Shown here: piece after piece, positions 9,536 through 18,443 of the stretch | Numbering within the stretch: position 1 is the stretch's first letter | How the letters are laid out: each line of letters starts with the position of its first letter | Assembly: GCF_037577855.1 (NCBI RefSeq) | Contig: NZ_JBAKFX010000011.1 | Coordinates: forward strand, 1 to 64,000 | Source: Dethiothermospora halolimnae | GTDB taxonomy: Bacteria > Bacillota > Clostridia > Tissierellales > VENL01 | Length of the DNA stretch: 64,000 nt | Direction: 5' to 3' | Notes under the pieces: generated by a model | Database searches by the model: none | Told to the model about the DNA's origin: nothing | What the model saw: the letters and a program-made list of their open reading frames with translations, nothing else | Program-made: the position numbers and the translations under genes

Positions 9536-9703
9536 AATTAAAATTCCTCCTTTTAAATATTAATTATTTTCAGATTTTTTAAACTACAACCTCCTTTTTA
9601 AAAATTTCTTATAATTTGTTTTAAGAATAATTAACAAAATTTGGTTCTTATTAATTATTCGTTATTAGTTTGTTACGGGTAATTAACATTTTCTTTTAAT
9701 AAG

Positions 9704-9732
9704 ATTATAATCGATATATCGAATCTTGTCAA
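9704..9732 (-). promoter_or_regulatory. Sigma-A promoter of oppA-like copy 2 with a palindrome in the spacer
   Basis: On the minus strand TTGACA (9732-9727) and TATAAT (9709-9704) are separated by exactly 17 bp. The spacer contains the perfect 12-bp palindrome TCGATATATCGA at 9711-9722, a possible repressor operator. The transcript would have a leader of about 160 nt. Confidence 0.85.
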
Positions 9733-9829
9733 GAATAATTATATCCCCATATATTTGTTAACTTTTATCTAAAAATACATATATGTAATTATAAAGTTAA
9801 GAGATTTAGAGAACAAAATGCAGAGTAAT

Positions 9830-9905
9830 AAAAAATCCCTATAATATGGCCACCTTATAGGGATTTTTTATAAATTAAAGAGATTGGGCATAGCCCAATC
9901 TCTAC
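9830..9905 (-). terminator. Terminator hairpin and second hairpin downstream of oppA-like copy 3
   Basis: AAAAATCCCTATAA...TTATAGGGATTTTT (9830-9870) is a strong bidirectional intrinsic terminator. A second hairpin, GAGATTGGGCATAGCCCAATC type (9880-9903), lies between it and the stop. It is nearly identical to the one after copy 2, as if the duplication carried its 3' flank. The rest of 9536-9949 is AT-rich leader and promoter space. Confidence 0.75.
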
Positions 9906-9949
9906 CTTATATTTCAATTTTTATCTATCATCTTTAATTTATCTTAAGT

Positions 9950-11737
9950 TTAGTGTTTTAAAATGTATGCCCATTTTTTACCACTTGTAACCTGAAGTGG
10001 TAGCCTTACTACATTCTTAACATATGGTCTTTCTAATAGTCTACCTACATTAAATGCATAAGGATCTATAGGCATATCTTCAATTAATATCTTTTCTGCT
10101 TCTATCATTGAATCTACACGTTCTTTTGCATCAAATGTATCCATAGCTGATTGAACTAATCTATCATATTCAGTATTTGCCCATCCAGACCTATTTTGTG
10201 GATTATCACTCATCATTACATCCATAAATGTCATGGCATCATTATAGTCACCAATCCAGCCTGAACCAGTTGAAATATCATAGTCACCATTGGCTTTCTT
10301 ATCTAATTGTACCTTCCAAGTATTTTGTTCAATCGTAACCTTAACCCCTAGATTAGATTCTAACATTTGCTGATATATCTGTACATATTTTAATGCACTA
10401 TCACCTTGACCAGTCATAACTCTTAAACCATTAATACTTTTAGCAGTAGCCCCTAATTCCTCTAATGCTTCATTATACAACTTATCAAGATCCTCTTTGG
10501 AGTATCCCGTACCTATATCCTTAAATAGTTTTTCTCCTGCTATCTCACGGAATGTTTTACCGTCATATCCAGATATTCCAGGTGGCACCCATGCATACGC
10601 AGCAGGAGTTAATCCTTTATCCATAGTTTCGTATATCTTTGTTTGATCTATCGCTCTAGCAAAAGCATTTCTTAGCTTCTTATTTTTTAAGTATTCATTC
10701 TTATTATTAAACTCTCTATAAACATTAAATGCCTTAGGAGTTAACTGTATCTGGTCAATATATTTATCTATAAACTGCTGTGGTACACCTATATAATCAA
10801 GTTCTCCTGTTTCATACATGCCTACCATTGAGTTTGAGTTTTTCATTATAAGTAAATTAATTTTTTCTAAAATAACTGAATCTGCATCCCAATATTCCGG
10901 ATTCTTTTCCAGAACTACTTTAGACTCATGTTTCCATTCTGTAACTTTAAATGGTCCATTTGATGGAACTAAGTCTGCTTCTGATGCATACTTATCTCCT
11001 AATTCTTCAATCATATCCTTTCTTGATGGGAAGAAAGTACTATGCTGCAACTTACTTAAGAATGTTGGATTTGGTTTTCTTAATGTCACCTCTAAAGTAT
11101 AATCATCTAAAGCTTTAATCCCTATTTGAGATGGATCAGTTATTTCACCTTTATAGAAAGCTTCTGCATTTTTTATGTCATAATACATAAATGCATAATC
11201 TGAGGCTAATTCAGGATCTAAAATTCTTTTCCACGCATATTCAAAATCATGGGCAGTTACTGGAGTTCCATCTGACCAATTAGCTTCTCTTAATTTAAAT
11301 GTATATACAGTCTTGTCATTACTTAACGTCCAATCTGTTGCCATACCTGAACCTTTTTTAACCTCACCAGTATGGTCCATTCTAATTAAACCTTCTAATG
11401 TGTCATTAAGTATAACACTTGAAGTACCATCTGTACTTAATTGTGGATCTAAGCAAGGTGGCTCTTCTCCTAAGTTAACACTTAAAACCTGTTCATCATC
11501 TAATATATCCTTTGATAAATTTGCTGTATCAGTTGTATATCCCTCTGGTGCTTCAGCTGCATCACCTTTTTTTTCTTCATCTTTTTTATCTTTATCCTTA
11601 GCACTATTATCTACTTTATCTTCTTTTTTAGTATCATCTGTCGATACATCTTTGTCATCTCCACCGCATGCTGTTAGTGTTAATGAAGCTATTAAAGTGA
11701 ATACTAACAACAATGCTAACCATTTAGTTTTTCTCAT
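9950..11737 (-). CDS. Oligopeptide-binding lipoprotein (OppA family), copy 3
   Basis: This 595-residue protein has the lipobox ASLTLTAC and a K/D/E-rich linker to about residue 75. It has the same SBP_bac_5 core as copy 2, with near-identical blocks such as ADLVPSNGPFKV, TEWKHESKVVLEKNPEYWD and FMDVMMSDNPQNR. It ends LPLQVTSGKKWAYILKH. It has a perfect-consensus promoter at 11913-11941. Three consecutive binding proteins without transporter genes suggest expansion of substrate recognition for a shared Opp complex, or a role in peptide sensing. A sensory role is inference only. Confidence 0.9.
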   Translation of the reverse strand: MRKTKWLALLLVFTLIASLTLTACGGDDKDVSTDDTKKEDKVDNSAKDKDKKDEEKKGDAAEAPEGYTTDTANLSKDILDDEQVLSVNLGEEPPCLDPQLSTDGTSSVILNDTLEGLIRMDHTGEVKKGSGMATDWTLSNDKTVYTFKLREANWSDGTPVTAHDFEYAWKRILDPELASDYAFMYYDIKNAEAFYKGEITDPSQIGIKALDDYTLEVTLRKPNPTFLSKLQHSTFFPSRKDMIEELGDKYASEADLVPSNGPFKVTEWKHESKVVLEKNPEYWDADSVILEKINLLIMKNSNSMVGMYETGELDYIGVPQQFIDKYIDQIQLTPKAFNVYREFNNKNEYLKNKKLRNAFARAIDQTKIYETMDKGLTPAAYAWVPPGISGYDGKTFREIAGEKLFKDIGTGYSKEDLDKLYNEALEELGATAKSINGLRVMTGQGDSALKYVQIYQQMLESNLGVKVTIEQNTWKVQLDKKANGDYDISTGSGWIGDYNDAMTFMDVMMSDNPQNRSGWANTEYDRLVQSAMDTFDAKERVDSMIEAEKILIEDMPIDPYAFNVGRLLERPYVKNVVRLPLQVTSGKKWAYILKH

Positions 11738-12509
11738 TTAAATATTCCCCCTTAAATTTTAAAAGTCATCATAAAATTATGCGAATTCTTAAAATGTATT
11801 CCCTCCTTCTATGTATCACTTCTACTTGTTAAATCCCCTTAAAATATACAAGCGGTTTATTAATTTGATGTTATTGAAATATTAAAATTGTGTCATGAGA
11901 GGATTTTACAAAATTATAGAACGATTTATCTCTTTTGTCAACGAATGTTAAATAAATGTTATATTTTTCTTTTATTGCTTTTATGAAAAATAAGCTCACC
12001 CCTTGAATCAACTTGTTTACATGCTTTATAAATAACTTTTTACAATGCATTTACATTTATTACGATAAAGTAATATTAATGTAAATATATTGTTTTCAGT
12101 TTAAATTATTACATTAATTCTTTGTAACATTTTTTCCTTTTTTCCTGTTAATTTCTAATATTTATTTGAACCTATATATTTTATTCATTTTATTTAGTAT
12201 ATCCAAATCATAGAATTATCTAATGCCTAATGATTTATTCACTGTTTTTGGGGTACAGGATATATTAGTGGTTATTTTTTATTGTCTTATTTGAATTTTA
12301 TTATATAATATTATACAATGTAGTTAATAATGGATTTTATGTTAAATAATCCAATATATTATTTAACTTCTATCTGTTTAAAAAGTATATAACCTTTAAA
12401 TATTTTTATATAAACTGCTTTAAGTTAAACAGATATTATAGGCTATAAGATTATATTATAATTTTATGGTTTATGGTATATATATATTATAAGAGGAGGA
12501 TGATAAAAC
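11738..12509. other. Gene-free AT-rich region between divergent genes
   Basis: These 770 bp separate oppA-like copy 3 (minus) from the small membrane protein (plus). Bases 11738-11906 would be the leader of copy 3. The rest is very AT-rich, with no open frame that has a ribosome-binding site and none of the dispersed repeats seen elsewhere. A plus-strand TATAAT near 12460 could serve the 12510 gene but lacks a convincing -35 box. I see no RNA gene or riboswitch. Confidence 0.5.
11913..11941 (-). promoter_or_regulatory. Perfect sigma-A promoter of oppA-like copy 3
   Basis: The minus strand carries TTGACA (11941-11936), 17 bp, then TATAAT (11918-11913), a full match to the vegetative consensus. 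The start would be near 11906, giving an unusually long leader of about 168 nt. Confidence 0.88.
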
Positions 12510-13007
12510 ATGGACAAAAGGAATTATACTATTCTAACCATCGTTGTAATTGCGTTACTTGCTGCCGTAGTAGTGGGCATTTACACAAATACACCACCTC
12601 TATGGATTGCTGGTATCGTGCTGTTAATTGGGTCTTATTTCTATACCCACAGTAAAAAAATTACTGTAAAAAACTTTTTATCTAACTGTATCAAGTTTAA
12701 TGGAGAAAATAAACTAGAGAAAACCCATTATTACCTAACTGATCGTTTCGAAAAAAGTATTAAATACGATGCTTTTAAAAACTTTAATCCAAAGGGCATA
12801 AAGAACTTGAACATAATAAGCAATACTGATATCAGTACAACTTTTGAAGTAACTTTTCAAAGTGGTAAAAAGTACACATTAGAAGTTATTAAAAGAAACG
12901 GAAAAGTAGACGGAAAAAACATTTTCTCATGGGTTATAGATGATATATCTGGTCATGAGTTTGAAAATATTAGCATGGAAGTTGATGAGGATATGATAAT
13001 TAATTAA
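12510..13007 (+). CDS. Small two-pass membrane protein, function unknown
   Basis: This protein of 165 residues starts with two hydrophobic helices (YTILTIVVIALLAAVVVGIY and LWIAGIVLLIGSYFY) separated by a short loop. A soluble domain of about 110 residues follows, with a predicted mixed alpha/beta pattern (TTFEVTFQSGKKYTLEVIKR). I do not recognise a family. AGAGGAGG is well spaced to the ATG, and a strong terminator directly follows the stop, so it is a real monocistronic gene. With the membrane protein at 4672 it brackets the three oligopeptide-binding genes; a link is only inferred. Confidence 0.75.
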   Translation: MDKRNYTILTIVVIALLAAVVVGIYTNTPPLWIAGIVLLIGSYFYTHSKKITVKNFLSNCIKFNGENKLEKTHYYLTDRFEKSIKYDAFKNFNPKGIKNLNIISNTDISTTFEVTFQSGKKYTLEVIKRNGKVDGKNIFSWVIDDISGHEFENISMEVDEDMIIN

Positions 13008-13033
13008 AAAAACGGCCTGATGGCCGTTTTTTT
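13008..13033 (+). terminator. Intrinsic terminator of the small membrane protein gene
   Basis: AAAAACGGCC-TGAT-GGCCGTTTTTTT starts within a few bases of the stop codon: a GC stem with a long T tail. Confidence 0.9.
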
Positions 13034-13152
13034 AATGCAGGGTGCAAGGTACAGGGTACAGAGTTAGAGAGCAACCTATTTTCTCCCCTGTTCTCTGCAC
13101 CTTGCATCCTGCACAGAACAAAGAAGCTCCAAAGGCGCCTTTGTTCCTACAA
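13034..13152. repeat. Family 3 palindromic element
   Basis: GCAGGGTGCAAGGTACAGGG at the left is mirrored by CTGCACCTTGCATCCTGC at about 13096-13114. This is followed by AACAAAGAAGCTCCAAAGGCGCC, which reaches the uvrA stop. It is the best-preserved copy of this family in the window; other partial copies lie near 7558, 18290, 28205, 30430, 57578 and 63241. Confidence 0.65.
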
Positions 13153-15963
13153 TATTCTACTTAAAAACTTACCTGTATAAGACCCTGCTATTTTACTTAT
13201 CTCTTCAGGAGTTCCTTGTCCAACTATGGTACCTCCTTTATCTCCACCTTCAGGACCTAAATCTATAATATAATCAGAAGTTTTAATAACATCTAAATTA
13301 TGTTCAATAACCAGTACTGTATTGCCACCTTCCACAAGTTTATTTAAAACTTTTATAAGTCTATGGATATCAGCAATATGAAGTCCTGTAGTTGGTTCAT
13401 CTAAAATATATAAAGTTTTACCCGTACTTCTCTTACTTAATTCAGTAGCTAATTTTATTCTTTGGGCCTCTCCTCCTGATAATTGGGTTGAAGGTTGACC
13501 TAATTTTATATATCCTAATCCCACATCATACATGGTCTTTAATTTTCTTTTTATCTTAGGAATGTTTTCAAAGAATTCCAAGGATTCTTCAACAGTCATA
13601 TTTAACACATCAGATATTGTTTTTCCCTTATATTTAACTTCTAAGGTTTCCCTATTATATCTTTTACCTTTACAAACCTCACAGGGAACATAGACATCAG
13701 GTAGAAAGTGCATCTCTATTTTTATTATTCCATCACCTCTACAAGCTTCACATCTTCCACCTTTTACATTGAAACTAAATCTGCCTTTTTTATATCCCCT
13801 CATTTTTGCCTCTTGGGTCATGGCAAAGACTTCCCTTATATGATCAAAAACACCTGTATATGTGGCAGGGTTAGATCTAGGGGTTCTTCCTATTGGGGAT
13901 TGATCTATATCTATTACTTTATCAATATTTTCTATTCCCTTGATACCTTCATGTTTACCAGGTTTTTGTTTTCCCCTATGGAGTTCTTGACTCAATCTTT
14001 TATAAAGTATCTCATTTACTAAAGTACTTTTCCCAGAACCAGAAACCCCAGTAACACATGTAAATATCCCCAATGGAAACTTAACGTTTAATTTTTTTAA
14101 GTTATTTTCACTGGCCCCAGTAATTTCAAGCCATTTTCCATTTGTCTCTTTACGCCTTTTAGGTATAGCTATTTCTTTTTTTCCACTTAAATATTGCCCT
14201 GTTATAGATTCATCACAATTTTTGATATCATCAATGGTTCCTTGGGCTATTACCTTACCTCCATGAACCCCGGCCCCTGGTCCAATATCCACAATATGAT
14301 CAGCGCTATACATTGTGTCTTCGTCGTGTTCCACAACTATTAGTGTGTTCCCCAAATCCGTCAGGTTCCTAAGGGTCTTTAATAGTCTATCATTATCTCT
14401 TTGGTGTAACCCTATACTAGGTTCGTCTAAAACATATAATACTCCCACTAAACTAGAGCCTATTTGTGTAGCTAATCTTATACGTTGGGACTCTCCTCCC
14501 GATAATGTTCCGGCACTTCTAGACATTGTTAAATAATCCAAACCAACATCAACTAAAAACTTCAGTCTCTCTCTTATTTCCTTTAATATTTGTTGCCCTA
14601 TAAATCTCTGACGTTCTGTAAGTTTAAGTTCATTAAAAAATTCCATAGCCTGTCTTATAGATAATTCTGTAACCTCTGATATATTCATATCCCCTACGGT
14701 TACTGCCAGACTTTCAGGTTTTAGTCTACTACCTTTACATTTTGGACATGGAGTAACACTCATATAATCTTCTATTTTTTTTCTCATATATTCAGAATTT
14801 GTTTCTTTGTATCTTCTCTCAAGATTGTTTATAATTCCTTCAAAGGGAGCTTTATAAGTTCTATTTCCACTATATCTACTTTCAAATTCAAATGAAACTT
14901 CCCTGTTGGTTCCATATAGTAAATCATCAATAAGCTCCTTTGGAGCTTCCCCAATAGGGGTATCTAAACTAAAATCATAATACTCCGCAATAGATTTAAA
15001 CATTCTAAAGTAATAACTATCCTCTGAAGTAGTGCTAAATGGAGCTATGGCTCCTTTTCTTATACTTAGTTTATTATTAGGTATAACAAGTTCTGGGTCC
15101 ACCTTTTTATTATGTCCTAAACCATTACATTCAGAACACATCCCAAAGGGACTATTAAATGAAAACATTCTAGTTGAAACTTCATCTAGACCTATTCCGC
15201 AATCTATACATGCAAAGTTTTGACTAAACAGCATTTCTTTTTTTCCTATAACATCTACAATGACTAGTCCTTCCGCCAAGTCTATGCAAGTTTCTAATGA
15301 ATCTGTTAATCTCTTTTCAATTCCTTCCTTTACTATAATTCTATCTACCACTACCTCTATAGAGTGTTTTTTATTTTTATTTAAATCTATATCATCACTT
15401 ATATCATATACTTCTCCATCTACCCTAACTCTAACAAAACCTTCTTTTCTAATGTGCTCTAATATTTTTTTATGTTGTCCCTTCTTGCCCCTTACGATAG
15501 GTGCCAATAATTGAATTTTTGTTCGTTCCTCTAACTCCATTATCTGGTCCACCATTTGATCTACAGTTTGAGATGTTATAACCTTGCCACATTTGGGACA
15601 ATGGGGGATTCCTACCCTAGCAAATAATAATCTTAAATAGTCATATATTTCTGTTACCGTTCCAACAGTTGACCTGGGATTATTATTGGTAGTCTTTTGA
15701 TCTATAGATATGGCTGGAGACAGTCCTTCTATATATTCAACATCGGGTTTTTCCATTTGACCTAAAAACTGTCTAGCATATGCCGATAAACTTTCCACAT
15801 ATCGCCTTTGTCCCTCAGCATATATTGTGTCAAATGCTAAAGAAGACTTTCCTGAACCACTTAAGCCTGTAAAGACTATAAACTTATTTCGTGGTACCTC
15901 AATATCTATATTTTGAAGGTTATGTTCCTTTGCCCCCTTTATAATAATCTTGTTCCTTTCCAT
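13147..15963 (-). CDS. uvrA: Excinuclease ABC subunit A
   Basis: UvrA is the damage-sensing ABC ATPase of nucleotide excision repair and loads UvrB. Its 938 residues are the usual length. It has two ABC modules: Walker A GLSGSGKSSLAFDT and GVSGSGKSTLV, and signatures LSGGESQRIRLA and LSGGEAQRIKLA. Zinc-binding cysteines sit at CPKCGK, CIDCG...CSECNG, CPKCKG and CEACRGDG...CEVCKG. ATG is preceded by GAGGTG. It follows uvrB with a 220-bp gap occupied by repeats, so it may be read through from the SOS-controlled uvrB promoter. Confidence 0.97.
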   Translation of the reverse strand: MERNKIIIKGAKEHNLQNIDIEVPRNKFIVFTGLSGSGKSSLAFDTIYAEGQRRYVESLSAYARQFLGQMEKPDVEYIEGLSPAISIDQKTTNNNPRSTVGTVTEIYDYLRLLFARVGIPHCPKCGKVITSQTVDQMVDQIMELEERTKIQLLAPIVRGKKGQHKKILEHIRKEGFVRVRVDGEVYDISDDIDLNKNKKHSIEVVVDRIIVKEGIEKRLTDSLETCIDLAEGLVIVDVIGKKEMLFSQNFACIDCGIGLDEVSTRMFSFNSPFGMCSECNGLGHNKKVDPELVIPNNKLSIRKGAIAPFSTTSEDSYYFRMFKSIAEYYDFSLDTPIGEAPKELIDDLLYGTNREVSFEFESRYSGNRTYKAPFEGIINNLERRYKETNSEYMRKKIEDYMSVTPCPKCKGSRLKPESLAVTVGDMNISEVTELSIRQAMEFFNELKLTERQRFIGQQILKEIRERLKFLVDVGLDYLTMSRSAGTLSGGESQRIRLATQIGSSLVGVLYVLDEPSIGLHQRDNDRLLKTLRNLTDLGNTLIVVEHDEDTMYSADHIVDIGPGAGVHGGKVIAQGTIDDIKNCDESITGQYLSGKKEIAIPKRRKETNGKWLEITGASENNLKKLNVKFPLGIFTCVTGVSGSGKSTLVNEILYKRLSQELHRGKQKPGKHEGIKGIENIDKVIDIDQSPIGRTPRSNPATYTGVFDHIREVFAMTQEAKMRGYKKGRFSFNVKGGRCEACRGDGIIKIEMHFLPDVYVPCEVCKGKRYNRETLEVKYKGKTISDVLNMTVEESLEFFENIPKIKRKLKTMYDVGLGYIKLGQPSTQLSGGEAQRIKLATELSKRSTGKTLYILDEPTTGLHIADIHRLIKVLNKLVEGGNTVLVIEHNLDVIKTSDYIIDLGPEGGDKGGTIVGQGTPEEISKIAGSYTGKFLSRIL

Positions 15964-16017
15964 TTCATCACCTCATAGTTTTTATCATTAAAATTAAAGT
16001 TTTTTTATATCATTATA

Positions 16018-16178
16018 TCGGGGAATGAATTCCCCTCTACTTACTTCAATTGACAGTGGATAATTAACAGTTGTCAATTAAGTGTGATTTTAGTCACTCC
16101 GTTCCTAAAATATTATATCCAAATTGGCTTTGCCAATTTGCCCCTTAATTATCCATTGTCAATTGTCAATTTATTTAA
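16018..16178. repeat. GAATTC hairpin and family 2 element between uvrB and uvrA
   Basis: GGGGAATGAATTCCCC lies at 16019-16034. A complete family 2 element follows: GACAGTGGATAATTAACAG on the left, an ATTTTAGTCAC...CTAAAAT hairpin, then CAAATTGGCTTTGCCAATTTG, and a right arm ATCCATTGTCAATTGTCAAT. It lies inside the presumed uvrBA transcript. Confidence 0.7.
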
Positions 16179-16185
16179 AGGTTAA

Positions 16186-18159
16186 TCATATTCTTTTTTT
16201 CAACTCATCAACCTTATCCCTAAGTTCTGCTGCCCGTTCGAATTGGAGTTTTTCAGCAGCTTCTAGCATTTCCCTTTCTAATTCATCTATTACAGCTATA
16301 ATCTCATCCTTATCCATATTATCTAATTTGTCTACACCATATTCTTCAATTTCTTCTGCAACTTTAGTGGCCTCTATTACATCCCTTATATTTTTCTTTA
16401 TAGTTTTAGGGGTTATGTTACGGGTCTTATTATATTCCATCTGAATATGTCTTCTTCTCTCAGTTTCGTCTATAGCTTTTTTCATTGATTTAGTAATCTT
16501 ATCACCATATAAAATAACAGTCCCATCGGCATTTCTAGCTGCTCTCCCTATGGTCTGTACCATAGATGTTTCTGAACGTAGGAAGCCCTCTTTATCAGCA
16601 TCTAATATGGCAACAAGGGATACTTCTGGTAAATCTAGACCTTCCCTTAGTAGGTTTATACCCACTAAGACATCAAATTTTCCTAATCTTAAGTCCCTTA
16701 TTATCTCCATCCTTTCTATAGTCTTAATATCAGAATGAAGATATGTTACCTTTATCCCTATTTCCTTAAAATAATTGGTTAAATCCTCAGACATTTTTTT
16801 AGTAAGGGTTGTTATAAGTACCCTTTCATTTTTCTCCACCCTAATATTTATCTCTTTTACTAAATCATCTATCTGATTCTCAATAGGTCTAACTTCAACC
16901 TTTGGATCAAGCAAACCTGTTGGCCTTATTATTTGTTCCACTATCTTTGAAGAATGCTCTAATTCATAGGGTCCTGGTGTAGCACTTACATAGGTTATTT
17001 TATTTATATGTTTTTCAAATTCATCAAATTTTAAAGGTCTATTATCAAGGGCTGAAGGTAGTCTAAACCCATAATCAACAAGATTTTGCTTTCTAGATCT
17101 GTCCCCTGCATACATACCTCTAATCTGAGGAATGGTAACATGGGATTCATCTATTATCATTAAATAATCATCGGGAAAATAATCTAGTAAAGTATATGGC
17201 TTACTTCCCGGTGGTCTTCCACTTATATGTCTAGAGTAGTTTTCTATTCCTTGACAAAATCCCATTTCCCTTAACATTTCTATGTCGTACATTGTTCTTT
17301 GCTGTAATCGTTGAGCCTCTAAAAGCTTATCTTCTGACCGTAGTTCTTTTAACCTTTCCTCCAATTCCTCTTTTATACCTTCTATTGCTTTTTCTACCTT
17401 ATCCTGTGATGTGGCAAAGTGGGATGCTGGGAAGATCGATATATGATTTCTTTGTCCGATTATTTCCCCAGTCAAAGCATTTACCTCTGTAATCCTGTCT
17501 ATTTCATCCCCAAATAATTCCACTCTTATGGCATTTTCGTTGGATGAAGCAGGGAATATTTCCACAACATCTCCCCTGACCCTAAAGGTTCCCCTTATAA
17601 AATTCACATCATTTCTTTCATATTGTATATCAACTAATTTCTCTATTATCTCAGATCTATCTTTAATCATTCCAGGTCTTAAAGATAAAACTAAATTTTC
17701 ATAATCTATTGGATCTCCCAATCCATATATACATGAAACACTGGCAACAATTATAACATCCCTTCTTTCAAATAAAGCAGCTGTAGCCGAGTGTCTTAGT
17801 TTATCTATTTCATCATTAATTGATGCATCTTTTTCAATATAGGTATCAGTTTGGGCAACATATGCCTCAGGCTGATAATAATCATAATAACTTACAAAGT
17901 ATTCAACTGCATTATCAGGAAAAAAATCCTTAAATTCACTGGCAAGCTGAGCTGCCAACGTCTTATTATGAGCAATAACTATTGTTGGCTTCTGAACCTC
18001 CTGTATAACATTTGCCATAGTAAAGGTTTTTCCTGAACCTGTCACCCCCAATAGAGTTTGATGTTTATCATCATTTAATATACCCTTTGATAGTTCATCT
18101 ATAGCTCTAGGCTGATCCCCTGTCGGTTTATATTCAGATTGTATCTTAAATTTATTCAA
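16186..18159 (-). CDS. uvrB: Excinuclease ABC subunit B
   Basis: UvrB is the damage-verifying helicase-like subunit that recruits UvrC. Its 657 residues include Walker A GVTGSGKTFTMANV and the beta-hairpin region SYYDYYQPEAYV. Further motifs are DYFPDDYLMIIDESHVT, TATPGP-type VSATPGPYE and GRAARN. A C-terminal UVR motif (AAEKLQFERAAELRDKV) binds UvrC. The start codon is TTG at 18159 with GGGGTGAT upstream. It is under a sigma-A promoter with a LexA box just downstream of the -10 box. A minJ-like gene lies upstream, as in Bacillus-type chromosomes. Confidence 0.97.
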   Translation of the reverse strand: MNKFKIQSEYKPTGDQPRAIDELSKGILNDDKHQTLLGVTGSGKTFTMANVIQEVQKPTIVIAHNKTLAAQLASEFKDFFPDNAVEYFVSYYDYYQPEAYVAQTDTYIEKDASINDEIDKLRHSATAALFERRDVIIVASVSCIYGLGDPIDYENLVLSLRPGMIKDRSEIIEKLVDIQYERNDVNFIRGTFRVRGDVVEIFPASSNENAIRVELFGDEIDRITEVNALTGEIIGQRNHISIFPASHFATSQDKVEKAIEGIKEELEERLKELRSEDKLLEAQRLQQRTMYDIEMLREMGFCQGIENYSRHISGRPPGSKPYTLLDYFPDDYLMIIDESHVTIPQIRGMYAGDRSRKQNLVDYGFRLPSALDNRPLKFDEFEKHINKITYVSATPGPYELEHSSKIVEQIIRPTGLLDPKVEVRPIENQIDDLVKEINIRVEKNERVLITTLTKKMSEDLTNYFKEIGIKVTYLHSDIKTIERMEIIRDLRLGKFDVLVGINLLREGLDLPEVSLVAILDADKEGFLRSETSMVQTIGRAARNADGTVILYGDKITKSMKKAIDETERRRHIQMEYNKTRNITPKTIKKNIRDVIEATKVAEEIEEYGVDKLDNMDKDEIIAVIDELEREMLEAAEKLQFERAAELRDKVDELKKRI

Positions 18160-18169
18160 AATATCACCC

Positions 18170-18208
18170 CACTAAAAAAAGTGTCCTAAAAGCTTGGACT
18201 CTTTTTTA
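18170..18208 (-). terminator. Possible attenuator hairpin in the uvrB leader
   Basis: On the minus strand AAAAAAGAGTCC...GGACACTTTTTTT forms a short stem with one mismatch followed by a T run, between the uvrB promoter and its TTG start. It could end transcription early, or terminate read-through from upstream. Confidence 0.4.
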
Positions 18209-18232
18209 ATTTTAAATTAAAAATATTTCATT

Positions 18233-18246
18233 TGAACGTGTGTTCG
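18233..18246 (-). promoter_or_regulatory. LexA (SOS) box of uvrB
   Basis: The sequence GAAC-GTGT-GTTC (18234-18245) with flanking G is the Firmicutes LexA operator GAAC-N4-GTTC. It sits 6 bp downstream of the -10 box, over the transcription start, where LexA binding would block initiation. Confidence 0.85.
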
Positions 18247-18251
18247 TTTTA

Positions 18252-18280
18252 ATTATATAAATAATTCCAGATTAAGTCAA
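18252..18280 (-). promoter_or_regulatory. Sigma-A promoter of uvrB(A)
   Basis: On the minus strand TTGACT (18280-18275), a 17-bp spacer and TATAAT (18257-18252) are followed at once by the LexA box. The start would be near 18245, giving an 85-nt leader. Confidence 0.88.
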
Positions 18281-18289
18281 CATATATTA

Positions 18290-18434
18290 TAAAACAAATG
18301 TGGCTTTGCCACTTATTTGTTTTGTGCAGAGTTCAAGGTGCCTGATAATACAAGGTTTATGGATAAAAATTTTATATATATTTATGGATAGTATGATTTT
18401 GTATAATCGGTTGGGGGATTACGAATCCCCCAAC
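18290..18434. repeat. Family 3 remnant and ATTACG hairpin
   Basis: ACAAATGTGGCTTTGCCAC and GTGCAGAGTTCAAGGTGC at 18293-18343 resemble family 3. An ATTACG hairpin with flanking TTG/CAACAAC follows at 18410-18437. No gene is present. Confidence 0.5.
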
Positions 18435-18443
18435 AACAGAATA

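Noticed and set aside
11738..11906. Riboswitch or T-box in the long leader of oppA-like copy 3
   Set aside because: I found no T-box motif, no SAM, glycine or lysine riboswitch core and no terminator/antiterminator pair; only the length is notable.
12473..12655. 60-codon frame overlapping the small membrane protein gene
   Set aside because: It is in a different frame from the well-supported 12510 gene and has no ribosome-binding site of its own.
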